64,000 nucleotides of DNA from positions 124,001 through 188,000 of the forward strand of contig WOFQ01000044.1 in the NCBI GenBank assembly GCA_012184525.1, written 5' to 3'. Numbering within the stretch: position 1 is the first letter of the stretch; every line of letters begins with the position of its first letter. Position numbers and translations under genes: made by a program. This document shows positions 1 through 11,500 of the stretch, piece after piece. The notes beneath the pieces were generated by a model. It ran no database searches. It saw only the letters and a list, made by a program, of their open reading frames with translations, and was not told the origin of the DNA. Source of the stretch: Xenoacremonium recifei (lineage: Eukaryota; Ascomycota; Sordariomycetes; Hypocreales; Nectriaceae).

Positions 1-2034
1 GAACAACTGGCCGACGGTGGTGTGCCAGCGAAGAAGCCGAATGAGTGAATAAGTTTCGAGCGCCGGTCTCGAGACGCGGCCGCCGTCAGCCAAGATGATC
101 GCGGCTCCGGTGCCCTCCCGAGATCGACAACACAAGCTGAGAGAGCAACTTGTGGCTGACAGCTTTCCGTGCTAGCCCCGGATCCCGCCAAAGCCGCGCG
201 GTGAGCTCCTCCACAAGAGAGCAACAGGGACAAGCCAAGCACCGAGGCCCCGGGTATGGGAGACCAGGCTGCCCGGGCTGGACTAGGGCCCCGTCGGTGA
301 AATCTCGAGATTTCGCAGGGAGTGCCGCCCCATGGACCATGGCTGAAGCCACTCGGACATGCTCGCTCGAGGCGTCAATGTTTCTGGCGTGCTCTCACTG
401 AAACAAGTCTCGGCCCTGGGGGAGCGAGAGGCGCAAAAGGCGCTGACCGAGACCGACTTGGAGGGCACCAAAGGCCATCCGCTCGGGACGCATTGCCCCA
501 ACCGTGCTAGACGCCCCGGATTGAGTTTCCCGCTGCCATGGCTAGCACCTGGCGGAGGCTCTGGGCGCGGCCCCGGGCTAGACTCGAGTGGAGGAGGCAG
601 ACAATGCTCTTGTTGACGGTGACGATGAAAGCATCCCACCCAGCCTGGCGGCTCCGACGAACAGACCTGATGAAAAAGCCTATCGTGATAAATCTCCGTG
701 CCCGTTGAGCTGTCCCGGAAGCTCGGATCGGGCGCATCTGCTTGGCACGTCGGCGACGCCAGGGTCAAGGTTGAAGCGAGTGCGTTGCGTCTCTGCCAAG
801 GGCCAAGAGAGCAGAGTCTGTCCGCATTTGCCGCGCTCCCTGCCCGTCGCTCTCCATTAGGCAACGACATGCAGGGCTAGAGCGTCTGCTGGTCACCAGC
901 AAGGGAACGTCGCATCCCGCCTGTCCGTGCTTCCGCTTGCTCCCGTGCCGCCGCCCTCCTTCAGCCAACTTGGCCCTCCCTGTCACTGTCACTGACTGTC
1001 AGCTGGCAGGTTGACGTGGGTGGTTGACTCGACACACCCTGACTCTGCCTGCTTCGCTGTCACAAGCCGCTGACGTGAAGCGGTCGCTCTTCATACGAAG
1101 CAGGGAATGGCGGGATCCGGATTCGCTCCTCGCTTGGAATGCGGCTTTGCTGGCGCCGACGAGGGCCTGGCGAGAGCCGGCTGTTGGCTGCGGAGCGGAG
1201 CGCGAACTTGGAAGCGACGCCAATGCCGACCGACGCTTTCTCAACTGGGATGGACTCCGGACTTTGTAGATCTCCGGTGGCTTGGGTTTGTGTACATCTC
1301 CTTCATGTGTCATTTTGTTGTATCATTTTGATGAGGTTCTAATGAGGCTTGTCATTTGTGGCTGCGATGCAGACTGTGGCAGACGAGGCAGGCAGACTGC
1401 ATCTCTCCTTCCAGCGAAGGACCAATCACATGACGGGGGGCTGCGCGACCACTGCCACCTACAACACCCATCGTGGGTATCGTGATGCTAACGACTATAG
1501 AACATAATGCTTCACTTTTTTTTTCTTTCTTTCTTTTTTTTTTTTTTTGTGTCTCTATTGCTTTCTATTGTTTTCCTTCAATGTGTTCAGCAATACATGC
1601 GACAAAATGTGTAGGCTCCTTTGTTTGCTCATGCGCCATGAGGCAGGTATCCTTGATTCACTGTCACTTGACGTGGTTGACCGGCATAGACAATGCATTC
1701 ATCCTCACCTCACCTCACTCTGACAATTATTTCTGAGCTGAATGGTCAGCGACTTTCTCACAATGAGGCACGGCTGAAAAAGTTGTGGCTTCTCATCAGC
1801 ACATATTTCTACGCTGCGCATCTCTTACCACAAACTTCGACTTCAACCTCACACATCGTGATCATCGTGATTTCAACGTGTTTAGTCGTTTCCTTTTCTC
1901 TCAACGCTTGATTGTAGTCATCCGTCAAACGTGTATTCCCATTATCTCTTCTTTCAACACTTTGATCACGGTTATCAGTCCAACCATCCAGCGCGATGAC
2001 ACATCGCGACACAATCACCAATCGCGTCGCTGCC
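1..2034. other. Region without a convincing gene, including 5' flank of the next gene
   Basis: The first 1.25 kb is GC-rich and open in several frames on both strands, but none of the translations resembles a known family and all are rich in Pro, Arg, Gly and Ser, as expected of GC-rich noncoding DNA. From about 1.3 kb the composition turns AT-richer. A pyrimidine tract made almost only of T lies at 1515-1548, and the 150 bases before the ATG at 2035 are rich in C and T, as in many fungal promoters and 5' leaders. No RNA gene was recognised. Confidence 0.5.
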
Positions 2035-3282
2035 ATGGCGTTCAACATCAAGATCCCCTTTCAGGAGGGAACCATCTCCACCATCGAGGCCGTTCTCGAC
2101 GCTTCCTATAAGGCTATGGAATCACCTTCGACCATTCCTAGCTCTATCGACAAGGGCATTGAGGCCATCAAGGCCGCCAGTTTCCTCGCGTTTACTTATG
2201 GCGCTCTCGTATTCTATATCATATTTCAGCTTGCCCTCTGCGCCGCGCACCTCTCCCTTTGGACCGCTACCCAGCTCCTGAAGACCTTCGCATCCAACAT
2301 CTACCTCACCCCGGGCCTGGGCAAGACCATCGCCCTGTTCTTATACAACTACGTCCCCCGAGCAACGATCCTCATTTTCGAGATTCTCATCGTTCTATCC
2401 GCCACCACATTATTTATACTGATCATCTCTCGCGGCATCACTCGTCTTTTCGAACACTATAAACTCCAGCAGCTTCTACAGCAGGCTCGCCTCAACGAGA
2501 AGAAGAAGAAGGAGGATCCTACGAGTTTCTCACATGTGCAAGTGCGCCGGATCAATGGACGCATGGTCAAGCCCCTGGCCGCTGCCTACGTAAAAGTGAA
2601 ACCCATCTACGAGTCTGAAGTCATGACATCGGGTTATCATGCTCTCTGCGGAAGACTCGCCTCGGAGTGCAACGAAGATCGGGCGCATATAAAGAAGTTG
2701 CTCTTCGAAGACAACGACATGATTGAGTATTGGAAACGCAAGTACCACATTCTTCGTGAGCAGGAAACCCCCAAGTCAATTGAAATCAAGCAATTGAAGC
2801 AGAAAGTGGCCGAGCTCCAAGCCCAGAACCAACAACAGGAGTCCGTGCTCCAGACCGTGATCGAACAGCGCGATGACGCCGAATTCCGCGCAGGCCCCGA
2901 CTCGATGAAGCATTGGCGAGAGATGAAACAGCAAGTCAATGAGGCCGTACTACAAGCGACAGTGCAGGAAGAGGTGGCACGACGCCGCCAAGTCGAACTA
3001 GAGAAGCTCCGCGAAATACACAGAAAGGAGCGTGAGGCGTGGAAGCTGAAGGCTGAGGCGCATGAGGACGAGCTTTTTGGCCTGCTCAAGAAGAAGCAGA
3101 AAGAATTGCGAGACGCGGAGTTCCGCAATCGGCAATTGCGCTTGGACGCCGGGCTCAAGGAGGAATACAAGCGCAACTATCTCGAGCAGAAGGAGGCCTG
3201 GCGACACGCGCAAATGATGCTGGCCGCCGCGAATGAGAGGAATAAGCTCGAAAGAGGCGCTTGGGAGCGCGCCTCTATTTAG
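2035..3282 (+). CDS. Two-helix membrane protein with long C-terminal coiled coil, unknown function
   Basis: An uninterrupted frame of 415 residues. The ATG at 2035 sits in a strong context (GCCATGG); an in-frame ATG 39 bases upstream has a weaker one. Two long hydrophobic segments are visible at about residues 47-73 and 110-132, separated by a short polar loop. After the second segment the chain becomes highly charged. From about residue 235 to the end it is rich in Glu, Lys, Gln, Arg and Leu with heptad-like spacing, typical of a long coiled coil. This suggests a hairpin anchored in a membrane with a cytosolic rod, for example a tether or organelle-shaping protein, but that is inference. I do not recognise a family. 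The reading is clean, without introns, and the codon use looks like that of the other genes here. Confidence 0.8.
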   Translation: MAFNIKIPFQEGTISTIEAVLDASYKAMESPSTIPSSIDKGIEAIKAASFLAFTYGALVFYIIFQLALCAAHLSLWTATQLLKTFASNIYLTPGLGKTIALFLYNYVPRATILIFEILIVLSATTLFILIISRGITRLFEHYKLQQLLQQARLNEKKKKEDPTSFSHVQVRRINGRMVKPLAAAYVKVKPIYESEVMTSGYHALCGRLASECNEDRAHIKKLLFEDNDMIEYWKRKYHILREQETPKSIEIKQLKQKVAELQAQNQQQESVLQTVIEQRDDAEFRAGPDSMKHWREMKQQVNEAVLQATVQEEVARRRQVELEKLREIHRKEREAWKLKAEAHEDELFGLLKKKQKELRDAEFRNRQLRLDAGLKEEYKRNYLEQKEAWRHAQMMLAAANERNKLERGAWERASI

Positions 3283-3299
3283 TGCTGTGTTCGAGATAC

Positions 3300-3430
3300 C
3301 TTAGATACTTGATCCCTAATTCAGATTTCTACCCCCAATCCGGATCTCAATCCCTAATCTGCATCTGCATCTCCATCCATAATCTATATCCTGATCCGTG
3401 GTTTAGATCTCTATCCCTATTCCGTATCTC
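3300..3430. repeat. Degenerate ATCCCTAATC-type minisatellite
   Basis: Just 3' of the membrane/coiled-coil gene, pyrimidine-rich words such as ATCCCTAATTC, AATCCCTAATCTG, ATCCATAATCT and ATCCCTATTCC recur at roughly 16-25 base spacing. Similar word arrays occur near 36.4-36.5, 40.75-40.85 (opposite strand) and 63.7-63.8 kb, so this is one of several dispersed copies in the window. It is too irregular to be telomeric. Confidence 0.55.
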
Positions 3431-3676
3431 AAAGAAAGGTACCCATGGAACAATTGGCCCGGGCATGGTATTGCATATGGAGCATAGTTGACACATTGAG
3501 AGACAAATTCACTGATTTGACAAGACGGGAATCTTCATTATTAGATCAAGACACTGCGCGTGACCTTGTGACTGTCTCTGGTTACCCCTATGCCATCCCC
3601 CATACTGTCCATCCTTTGACATTCGTCTCGTAGACACATGAATTCCTCCCCGATGCCGCAGTTGAACCAAGTAGTC

Positions 3677-4195
3677 TTAGACCGTCGCATTGAAAACCAC
3701 CCAGTGCAGCGCCCATCTTTCTCCCTGCATCGCATCGCAGCTCACTTCTCCCTGCGCTGCAACCAGCGATCCCATACTGAAACCAAGCACCGTGCCATTC
3801 AGAATGGTCTGCACATCCTCATCACCCAGCACGTACACGGCCGCAGAAACCTCATCGGGCCGCACAGCCAGCGTGCAGGCGCGGTAGCTCAGCAGCGGAA
3901 TGAAGGCGGCGTTGCTGTCGGTTGTGATGGTGAAGCTGCCGTTCTGGCCAACCCATTCGCTGACGAGAGATGCGCAGTCGTTCCAGTCGGCGGGCGGGAC
4001 GTTGGGGAGCGAGGCGAAAGAAGGGGCATCGCAGGCTGTGAGAGACGTGGTAGATGGGTGCCAGACGAGGAGAGGCTCGGAGGAGGCGGCAGCGCTAGTG
4101 AAGGGCTCCGAAGAGGCGGCGACGAAAGGGGCGAGGAGTGTGAGGATGAAAAGGAGGCGGGCTGCGAGGTGCAGCATGGTCATGGTGGCGGCCAT
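3677..4195 (-). CDS. Small secreted protein, Ecp2/Hce2-like
   Basis: Read leftwards, 172 residues without introns from the ATG at 4195. An upstream in-frame ATG at 4369 would add 58 residues that bury the signal peptide, so it was not used. Residues 1-27 form a clear signal peptide: a short start, the Leu/Ala-rich core around LLFILTLLAPFVAA, and an Ala-rich cleavage region. The mature part holds four Cys in a spacing like the Ecp2/Hce2 fold: CDAP..., an Asn-Asp-Cys, a central Tyr-Arg-Ala-Cys and a late Val-Ser-Cys, with a conserved-looking GDED segment between the last two. Ecp2-like proteins are secreted fungal proteins, some of them effectors. The match is from the Cys pattern only, so the family call is moderate. 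There are possible N-glycosylation sites at the NGS, NGT and NAT triplets. Confidence 0.6.
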   Translation of the reverse strand: MAATMTMLHLAARLLFILTLLAPFVAASSEPFTSAAASSEPLLVWHPSTTSLTACDAPSFASLPNVPPADWNDCASLVSEWVGQNGSFTITTDSNAAFIPLLSYRACTLAVRPDEVSAAVYVLGDEDVQTILNGTVLGFSMGSLVAAQGEVSCDAMQGERWALHWVVFNATV

Positions 4196-5676
4196 CTGAA
4201 GAGTGTTAGAGACGTGTGTAAAGGCAGAGGGAGTCAGAACAGACTGGAATGTTTGAAGTTTGGAAGATGGTTCGGGTGGTGGTGATGTTTCACGTAGAGT
4301 AACGTGCGGGTTGTGAGAGAGTGAGACTGGCTGCTTGAGATTGATGAAGTTGGATGTTGAGAAAGTCAAAGCGGGAGTAGGGCTTAGGGTCTGGGGAGAC
4401 GACAGGTGGGAGAGACAGTGGTGGAAAGTGTTGGCTGTGATTCATGGAGCAGGATAGAGGTATGGCTGGGCGGGAGGATGCGTGCCAGTTGAGAGACCGA
4501 GTTTTGAACGAGGCATTACGCGAGTGTGAACATAAATTACATTCTGGTTCTATGAAGGTATTTGGGCGACTTAACTGCAGCAATCTGGTAGTATCTCCTC
4601 CAGAGCCTGCTGTAACTGAGGTAAAGTGAAGCTATCGCGAACATTCACTGCTTACACTCAACGTCCAGCAGAGCTCTCCAAATCTTCAACGCCACACCGG
4701 GCCGGTCAACGCCACACCCTCGCGCTACATGCGCAAAAACGTATGATTGAAGCTGTCACTCCTTCATTCTACATTCCAGTCCCCCGGCTTTCAGCACCGA
4801 AAGCACCTAGCCTTGAGGTTGAGTGCGGAGCTGGGTCTAGACGGAGCGTCCGTCTCAGCTAGCCCGACTTGCCCGACAGCGGGACAGAGCTCCAGACTCC
4901 ACTGAAGCTCCAGTGAGCCTACAGTGGAGTTACAGCAGACTTCCAGTGGGGTTGTGGTGGCCGGAGCTTGGAGGTTAGCGGAGTTATAGGGCTGGGCTGT
5001 TTGGGCGCTCACCTGACTGTGACGCTGTGGGTGGTCCCTGATGACGACATTTTGGCCTTGGTGCCCCGAGATCTCGCCGGCGGGGAGGCTGCCGTCGATA
5101 TCGAGATTTTTGAGGATGATGCACGCGAGGATTTACGCTGCAGGTGATTCTGCTCCGGAGGGGTTTGCGGTAGTTCCAATGGGAGAGTTGCGAGATGTTT
5201 GCTGAGGAATCCGGTATCGCAGATTGGGTAAGGCCCTCCTGCTGCTTCTCCGCGGGCAGCTCTTTCCGTTACCTGTAGGTAGGCCCAATGATTAGGTCAT
5301 CATCTTGCACCCTCCAGCATGACCTCATCCCCTCCATCGTGAGGATTCTCTCCTCTCTCCTCCCCCGCCGCGGCACGGCAACGCCTCTGCCGTCCATCCC
5401 CAGCTGGACCATCTTGGATCTGCCGTGGGAGTTGCGTTCCCTGTCTATCTGCCCCAAGCCTTCGGGACCGAGAGCCCACGCCCCAAACAGGAAGCTCGGT
5501 CGGCCGTCCTTCAGATCACCCTCGTCATGATCAACACGGCATATCGTCAGGCCGTGGGCAGCGGCCCTGCACTTTAACCCTCTTGGCCGCCAGCTGTCGC
5601 GACATCGTAGCATTCGCTTCAATGCACCGCCAATGCTTCAGGTATATGTATCGCATCTCAATGAACACCTCATAAC
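4196..5676. other. Divergent intergenic region between secreted protein and NLR-domain gene
   Basis: Upstream of both flanking genes, which are read away from each other. No convincing coding frame. The 13-mer TCAACGCCACACC is nearly repeated near 4687 and 4707. A perfect 8-base inverted repeat (CTCCACTG at 4897-4904 and CAGTGGAG at 4922-4929) sits inside a stretch where CCAGTG/CCACTG words recur. Nothing else stands out. Confidence 0.4.
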
Positions 5677-6635
5677 ATGAACCCTCCGCAGCACAAGCGC
5701 GTCCACAAGATCGTCGCCAAGATCCGCGGCCACGCCTCGTCCGCTGCCTCGTCTGCAACCTCCTCGCCGTCTTCTTCCAAGCCCAGCCTCCTGCTGCGGT
5801 CCAGCGCCCCGGGCCCAACCCTGGAATCTCTTTCCCTCGAGCTATGGAGCGCCGCATATGACTGCCTCGCGCTCGACTCCGATACCGCGGGGCTTGTGCT
5901 CGCGTACGAGGCCATCGTGTCGCAGGAACTGCCGCCTGAGGTACGTGCTGGGTTCGATGGCTCAGCGCCAATTGCTCCCGAGCGGAGACCCGAGGCGATG
6001 CGGGCGATTGCGGCGGCTGGGTTGAGGAGAGGGATGAAGGAGACGGCTGACGGACGGGGAGACGACGGCGCGAGAGAAATGCTTCTAAGTGCGAGGAAGA
6101 CGGTGGCCCAGGTCATGGAGACGTATTCCAGTGCTGCGCTGGCGTGGGCTGGCTTGTGCACATTGACTCCAGTACGTTCCTTCATCCATCATGCCGAAAT
6201 GAAGCCCTGTCAGTCCCAGCTAATACTCGCCAGCTCCTCCTCGACCCTCTCCTCGCGCACGAAGACGTCCGCACGAGCCTCACACTCCTAACCACACACA
6301 TCCCGCACTTCATGGCGCTCGCCTCCGTGCTACTCCCCTCGTCGTGGGCCAGCCCCGACGCTTTCCGCACACGCCGCGACTTTGCGCGCCACACGCTGCT
6401 GGACCTATACCGCAAGGTGCTCGAGGTCGAGATGAATGGTGTGTGTGCGGCTGCAAGCGCCTGGAATATGGCTGCTAAGAATGTCGTCGATTGGGGCGGC
6501 TGGCGGGCTATGGCGGAGGCGGTACGTGAAGCGGACGGCGTGCTGGCGCGCGAGATGGAGGAGTATGGCACTGAGCAGGCGAGAGATGCTTTGCGGCAGC
6601 GCCGGGAGAGTGTTGGTAGTAAAGGAGATAGCTGA
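5677..6635 (+). CDS. Stand-alone NLR N-terminal domain protein (NACHT_N-like)
   Basis: Two exons, 5677-6171 and 6234-6635, split by a 62-base intron with a CTAAT branch site; 298 residues. After a Ser-rich leader of about 45 residues comes a helical domain that begins with the LELWSAAYDCLA segment and continues with a long helix ending in VLAYEAIVSQEL. Further on are AALAWAGLCTLTPLLLDPL across the splice join, then helices around HIPHFMALASVLLP and RKVLEVEMNGVCAAA. This order matches the N-terminal domain of fungal NACHT-type NLR proteins (Pfam NACHT_N, PF17100), where it precedes a NACHT ATPase and repeats. Here the protein stops right after it, with a Ser/Gly/Asp-rich tail. No NACHT or repeat domain follows within 690 bases before the nitrilase. 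In NLRs such domains act in signalling or cell death; the role of a solo copy is unknown. Confidence 0.72.
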
Positions 6636-7327
6636 GACCGACGCTGAATGCAAAAGTAAAAGCTTCTCAAATCTGGCTATATCTGATGATGTACAAGTGT
6701 TCGCTTGTCGCCAGTCATAAGGTACTATTTCACCATGATACAGCAGAATGGTACGAGATTATTGCATCCCTCTATTCAGGCCCTTGAAGCCAGAATATTG
6801 TTATGCCCCTCGTATACTGCCAGCCAGCCCGACATCAACCGTTTCATCGCAAGTTCAGATACTCTAGAGCGTCTGAAAACAAGACAGTTGAACAGTGACT
6901 CAAGGGTATGTAAAAGGACTGCGTCTCCGTGCCGTGACCATTCAGGCTCAGTCGAGTCATAAATCAACGCCCTTGATATGTAATAGTAGGTCTTAACCGC
7001 GGGGATATTCGGTTAAGTAATTCGACCTTCCTATCTCATCTGTGAACGGGCGAAAACTTCTAGAAGGGTGTCAATAAACCTCCAGAAGGGCGCAGATGTC
7101 AATCCTTCCGACCCACTCCGCGAATAATCTCACCAAAAGGGGGAGAGCTTGATGACTTGTACAGTGGCAAAGTGTGAGCACAAAAGATTCTGCGAGTTCG
7201 GACGCGACTGTATGCAGTATCTTGTTTCGTACCAAGTAATTGAGAGTCATATAAGAGGGCAAGAAGATGTCCAAAATGGGCTGCATTCATCTCCAATTGA
7301 TCCAGGACATTGCACCTGTAAACCAGG
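6636..7327. other. Intergenic region, 3' of solo NLR domain and 5' of nitrilase
   Basis: AT-richer than the flanking genes, with short frames only and no recognised family. It holds the 3' end of the NLR-domain gene and the promoter of the nitrilase. No regulatory element could be named with confidence. Confidence 0.4.
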
Positions 7328-8335
7328 ATGCCACAAGTCATCAGAGTTGCTTCGGCACAATGCCGCACCCTTGAAACTACAGCAGCCACGCTTCATCAAC
7401 TCGAGGAAAAGGTCATAGAAGCTGCCAAAGCTGGCGTCGATCTCATCCTCTTCCCTGAAGTCTACCTCGGAGGGTACCCTCGTTCAGCATCGTTCGGTGC
7501 GACGATAGGCGGGCGTGACCCTTCGGGATACGATCAGTTTCTCAAGTACTTCCAGGGTGCTGTTGACTTTGGAGACACTCCTCTGGGCGCTGACCTTGAC
7601 TGGGTTGAGCGGCGTCTGCCAACTGCTCCAGGTGCTGAATTCCGCGGCGATGGAACACGAGAGCAACTGGAGCGCATCGCCCGCGAAACCGGCGTGTATA
7701 TTGTCACCGGTGCCCTAGAGAAGTCTGGCGGCACTCTCTATTGCAGTGTTGTTTACGTCGACCCTACGAAAGGCATTGTGGGAAAACGTCGCAAGGTTAT
7801 GCCAACAGGGAGCGAGAGGTTGGTCTGGGGACAGGGTCAACCTCGCACATTAAAGGCTGTCACCACTACTATAAAGGGCGTCAGGATTACCCTCGCCGCT
7901 GCTATCTGCTGGGAGAATTACATGCCTCTACTCCGTCAGGCTTTATATCAGCAGAATATCAACCTCTATTTGGCACCGACAGCCGATCCCCGACCTACAT
8001 GGCTCTCTCTGATGCAGACAATCGGGATGGAAGGGCGGGCATTTGTTATAAGCGCCAACCAAGCGTACCGTGATGACCAGCTTCCAGAGTGGGTTAGAGA
8101 AGGCCGTCCTCCCGAAGGCAAATATCTCAGCAGGGGAGGGTCTTGTATCGTGTCGCCCTTTGGACAAGCTTTGGGCGGCCCAGTCTGGGAAGAGGACGGC
8201 GAGTTGCTTATCCGGGATCTGGATTTTGATGAATGCGAAAAGGGACGATTGGATCTGGATGTTGCTGGGTCGTACTCTCGCAACGACTCGTTTCATATCA
8301 CTGTGGATGGGTTGGATCTCAGTCCTCCTCCTTAG
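7328..8335 (+). CDS. Nitrilase / carbon-nitrogen hydrolase
   Basis: A single exon of 335 residues, the normal length for a nitrilase. The Glu-Lys-Cys catalytic set is visible: Glu44 in LFPEVYLGGYPR, Lys156 in the segment GKRRKVMPT, and Cys194 in AAICWENYMPL. The tryptophan after the catalytic Cys and the glutamate after it are typical of the nitrilase branch that converts R-CN to the acid and ammonia, seen in fungal and plant enzymes. Fungal members often act on aromatic or arylacetonitriles, or on cyanide, but substrate cannot be read from sequence. No signal peptide, so it is probably cytosolic. It converges on the large repeat protein gene, with 242 bases between the two stop codons. Confidence 0.93.
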   Translation: MPQVIRVASAQCRTLETTAATLHQLEEKVIEAAKAGVDLILFPEVYLGGYPRSASFGATIGGRDPSGYDQFLKYFQGAVDFGDTPLGADLDWVERRLPTAPGAEFRGDGTREQLERIARETGVYIVTGALEKSGGTLYCSVVYVDPTKGIVGKRRKVMPTGSERLVWGQGQPRTLKAVTTTIKGVRITLAAAICWENYMPLLRQALYQQNINLYLAPTADPRPTWLSLMQTIGMEGRAFVISANQAYRDDQLPEWVREGRPPEGKYLSRGGSCIVSPFGQALGGPVWEEDGELLIRDLDFDECEKGRLDLDVAGSYSRNDSFHITVDGLDLSPPP

Positions 8336-8577
8336 CCTAGAGGGAAAGCATCATACGACTTATTTATTTTCTATTTAAGGAATACTTTTCTGATATAATC
8401 CGTCAGAAACTTCACACCTATATTAGTGCCAGCGAAGGTAACTGTCCAGACTGGCTCAAGAACGTCAAGTTACTACCTGTAACTTGATATACACAGTTTT
8501 ACGCTCCATAATGCCCACCAAGGTCTTGATAATGAACCATAAAATCCAGTTTATTATAGCCGATATTGTCATGTACT

Positions 8578-11500
8578 CTAGGAAAAGACCACAACCACAC
8601 TACCAGGAGCCCCTGCTGTCCCAACGTCCTCAGATGAACCAGTTACAGAATCATCTACGAAGCTTGATCCCCCTCCGCCATTTCCACCTATGACAAGAGC
8701 CTTGGGGTTTTGATAATCCCAATAGAGTGAGGCTCCGCTGCCACCGCCAAAGTAGCCTCCGCCACCACCGCCAGAACCGCCGCCATTTGCAGCCAGGAAG
8801 ACGTCGGCAACCACACCGTTGCCTCCTACAGAACCGGCCCCAGCATTGCCATCCACGGCGATAGTACTACTGCCACCATATAAACCACCGGCACCCGCCG
8901 CTGTATCTGTGCCGGCACCTCCACCTCTCGCCCAAGAGACATAGTCGGTGGTGTTGCTTGAAGGGGCGATATCTTGTGTTGCTCCAGCAACCCCAGCATT
9001 GCTGTTTCCGGTGTCGTTATCAAATACACGTACATAGGGCGTTGCATCACCGCTATTGGTATTACCGATAGCCGTGGCTGCCCCTCCTCCAGCGCCAGAG
9101 ACGACCAGCAAGGTATTTCCGAGGGAGAGCGCCGATGCACCACCGCCTCCGCCAGCTCCCGTAGAACCCTCGCCTCCGTTCCCATAAGCACTGGTCCCTC
9201 CAGGACCGGGAGCTCCAGCAGTACCGTTGGCTCCATAGCCTCCGGCAACAGCTGAGACTGCCTGGCCTGGAGTGACGGCGATGGAGCCCGAGATGGATTC
9301 TCCTAATCCTCCGGCAGATACATCCGAACCCCCTCCTGCGCCGCCCAGGACAGTAAAGGTCATGGTTGTAGCACATTCGGGAACAACCCAAGCTGCCGTG
9401 GCGCCAACGGTACCATCTGCGGTGACCGATTCCGTCTCGGAAGCGACACAGGCAGAGGTTGTTGTGGTTGACTCAGGGGGGTAGGTGACCACTGTTGTTG
9501 TGCAAGGATGAGTGCAGTCAGAAGCGGGAGGAATAGTTGTCGCCGCACAGGAAGTCTCAGTACAAGTTCCCTCGACAGTAGTCACAGTATCTGGCGACAC
9601 GGAGGAAGTAGTATCTGGCGGCACGGAGGAAGTAATATCTGGCGGCATGGATGAAGTAGTATCTGGTGGCACAGATGAAGTCGTCTCAGGAGGATATGTC
9701 ACCACCGTTGCCGTGCAAGGATGGGTACAATCAGAAGCCGGAGGAATTGTGGTAGCAACGCAAGACGCTTTTGTGCATGTCCCTTCCACAGTTGTGACTG
9801 TATCAGGTGGGACTGAAGTAGTCTCGGATGGATAAGTAACCACAGTCGTTGTGCAGGGGTGCGTGCAATCAGAAGCTGGAGGAATCGTTGTAGCAACGCA
9901 TGAAGCTTCCGTACACGTGCCTTCAACCGTTGCCACCGTGTCTGGCGGCGTGGTAGTGCCGGGCGGATATGTCACAACAGTTGTTGTGCAAGGATGCGTA
10001 CAATCCGAGGCCGGGGGCATGGTCGTGGCAGCACAGGAAGTTGTCCCAGCACAGGTACCGGTGATGGTTGTGACCGAGTCAGGGGGCACTGACGAAGAGG
10101 TTTCAGGCGGATATGTTACCACTGTTGTAGTGCAGGGGTGCGTGCAATCAGAAGCTGGAGGAATAGTTGTAGCAACGCAAGACGCTTTGGTACAGGTCCC
10201 TTGGACTGTTGTGACTGTATCAGGAGGCACTGATGAAGAGCCCTGCGGAGTGTATGTGATTACAGTGGCAGTACACGGGCGTGTGCAGTCCGATGCTGGC
10301 GGCACGGTTGTTGCAGAGCAAGAAGTCGTTCCGGTGCAAGCTTCAGTGACAGTTGTCGTCTTGGTATGAGGAGGAGGATACGTGATAACTGTTGCTGTGC
10401 AAGGATGCGTACAGTCGGATGCCGGTGGTATAGTAGTCCCAACACATGGAGCTGTTCCAGTACATTCCTCAGTGACAGTGGTAGTCGTATCAGGCGGCTG
10501 AGAAGGATACGTAATGACTGTGGCAGTACAGGGATGGGTACAGTCTGATGCCGGAGGGATAGTAGTCCCCGCACATGAAGTCCCAGCACAAGTCCCTGTG
10601 ATAGTTGTAGTCGTCTCAGGTGGAGGATATGTGATGACCGTTGCTGTGCAAGGGTGTGTACAGTCAGCCGCTGGGGTGATAGTGGTGCCGGGACAAGAGG
10701 TGGTACCGGTGCAGGTCCCAGTGACGGTTGTGATTGTATCTGGCGGAGGAACATATGTGACAACGGTCGCCGTACATGACTGTGCGCATCCGGGGTCAGG
10801 CGGAATAGTAGTTCCAACACAAGAGGTTGTGGCAGTACAGTCTTTAGTGACAGTGGTAGTGGCTTTGCCTGGAGGGGGATAGGTGACGACTGTAGATGTG
10901 CACGGGTGTATACAATCGGATGCCGGAGGAATAGTAGTCCTTGAGCAAGAAGTGGCCTCGGTACAAGTACCTTCGATAGTGACAGCCGTATCAGGGGGAG
11001 GGTATGTGACCACCGTAGTTGTGCACGGGTGAGTGCAACCGGGATCCGGCGGAATAGTTGTTGCTGCACAAGAGGTTGTGGCAGGACAGCTTCCCTCGAT
11101 AGTGATAGCTGTGTCGGGAGGAACGCCGGGAGTAGTGTAGGTCACCACTGTAGAGGTGCACGGATGGATGCAGTTGGGGCTTGGTGGAATTGTTATAGCT
11201 GCACATGAGGTTTTTGCAGTACATGGCTCCGTGATGGTAGTAACAATATCAGGGGGGTTGTGCGTGATCACTGTAGTGGTGCAGGGATGGACACAATTAG
11301 GGGCCGGTGGAATCGTTGTAGCCGCGCAAGAGGTTGTTGCAGTACAGGGTTCCGTGATGGTAGTAACAATATCAGGGGGAGGAACATATGTCACAACCGT
11401 TGCTGTGCATGAGGGTTCGCAATTTGGTGCAGGGGTTCTCGTAGTACCAGTACAAGAGGTAGTTGCAAAGCAAGTCCTCGTCATAGTCGTGGTGACGGTC

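Noticed and set aside
283..870. A 195-codon open frame on the minus strand in the GC-rich left end
   Set aside because: It is rich in Pro, Ser, Arg and Gly, overlaps several equally open frames, and matches no family I know. Open frames of this length are expected in such GC-rich DNA.
4897..4929. A hairpin with perfect 8-base arms as a regulatory RNA or terminator
   Set aside because: The loop is 17 bases, the region is intergenic without transcript evidence, and such short inverted repeats are common by chance.
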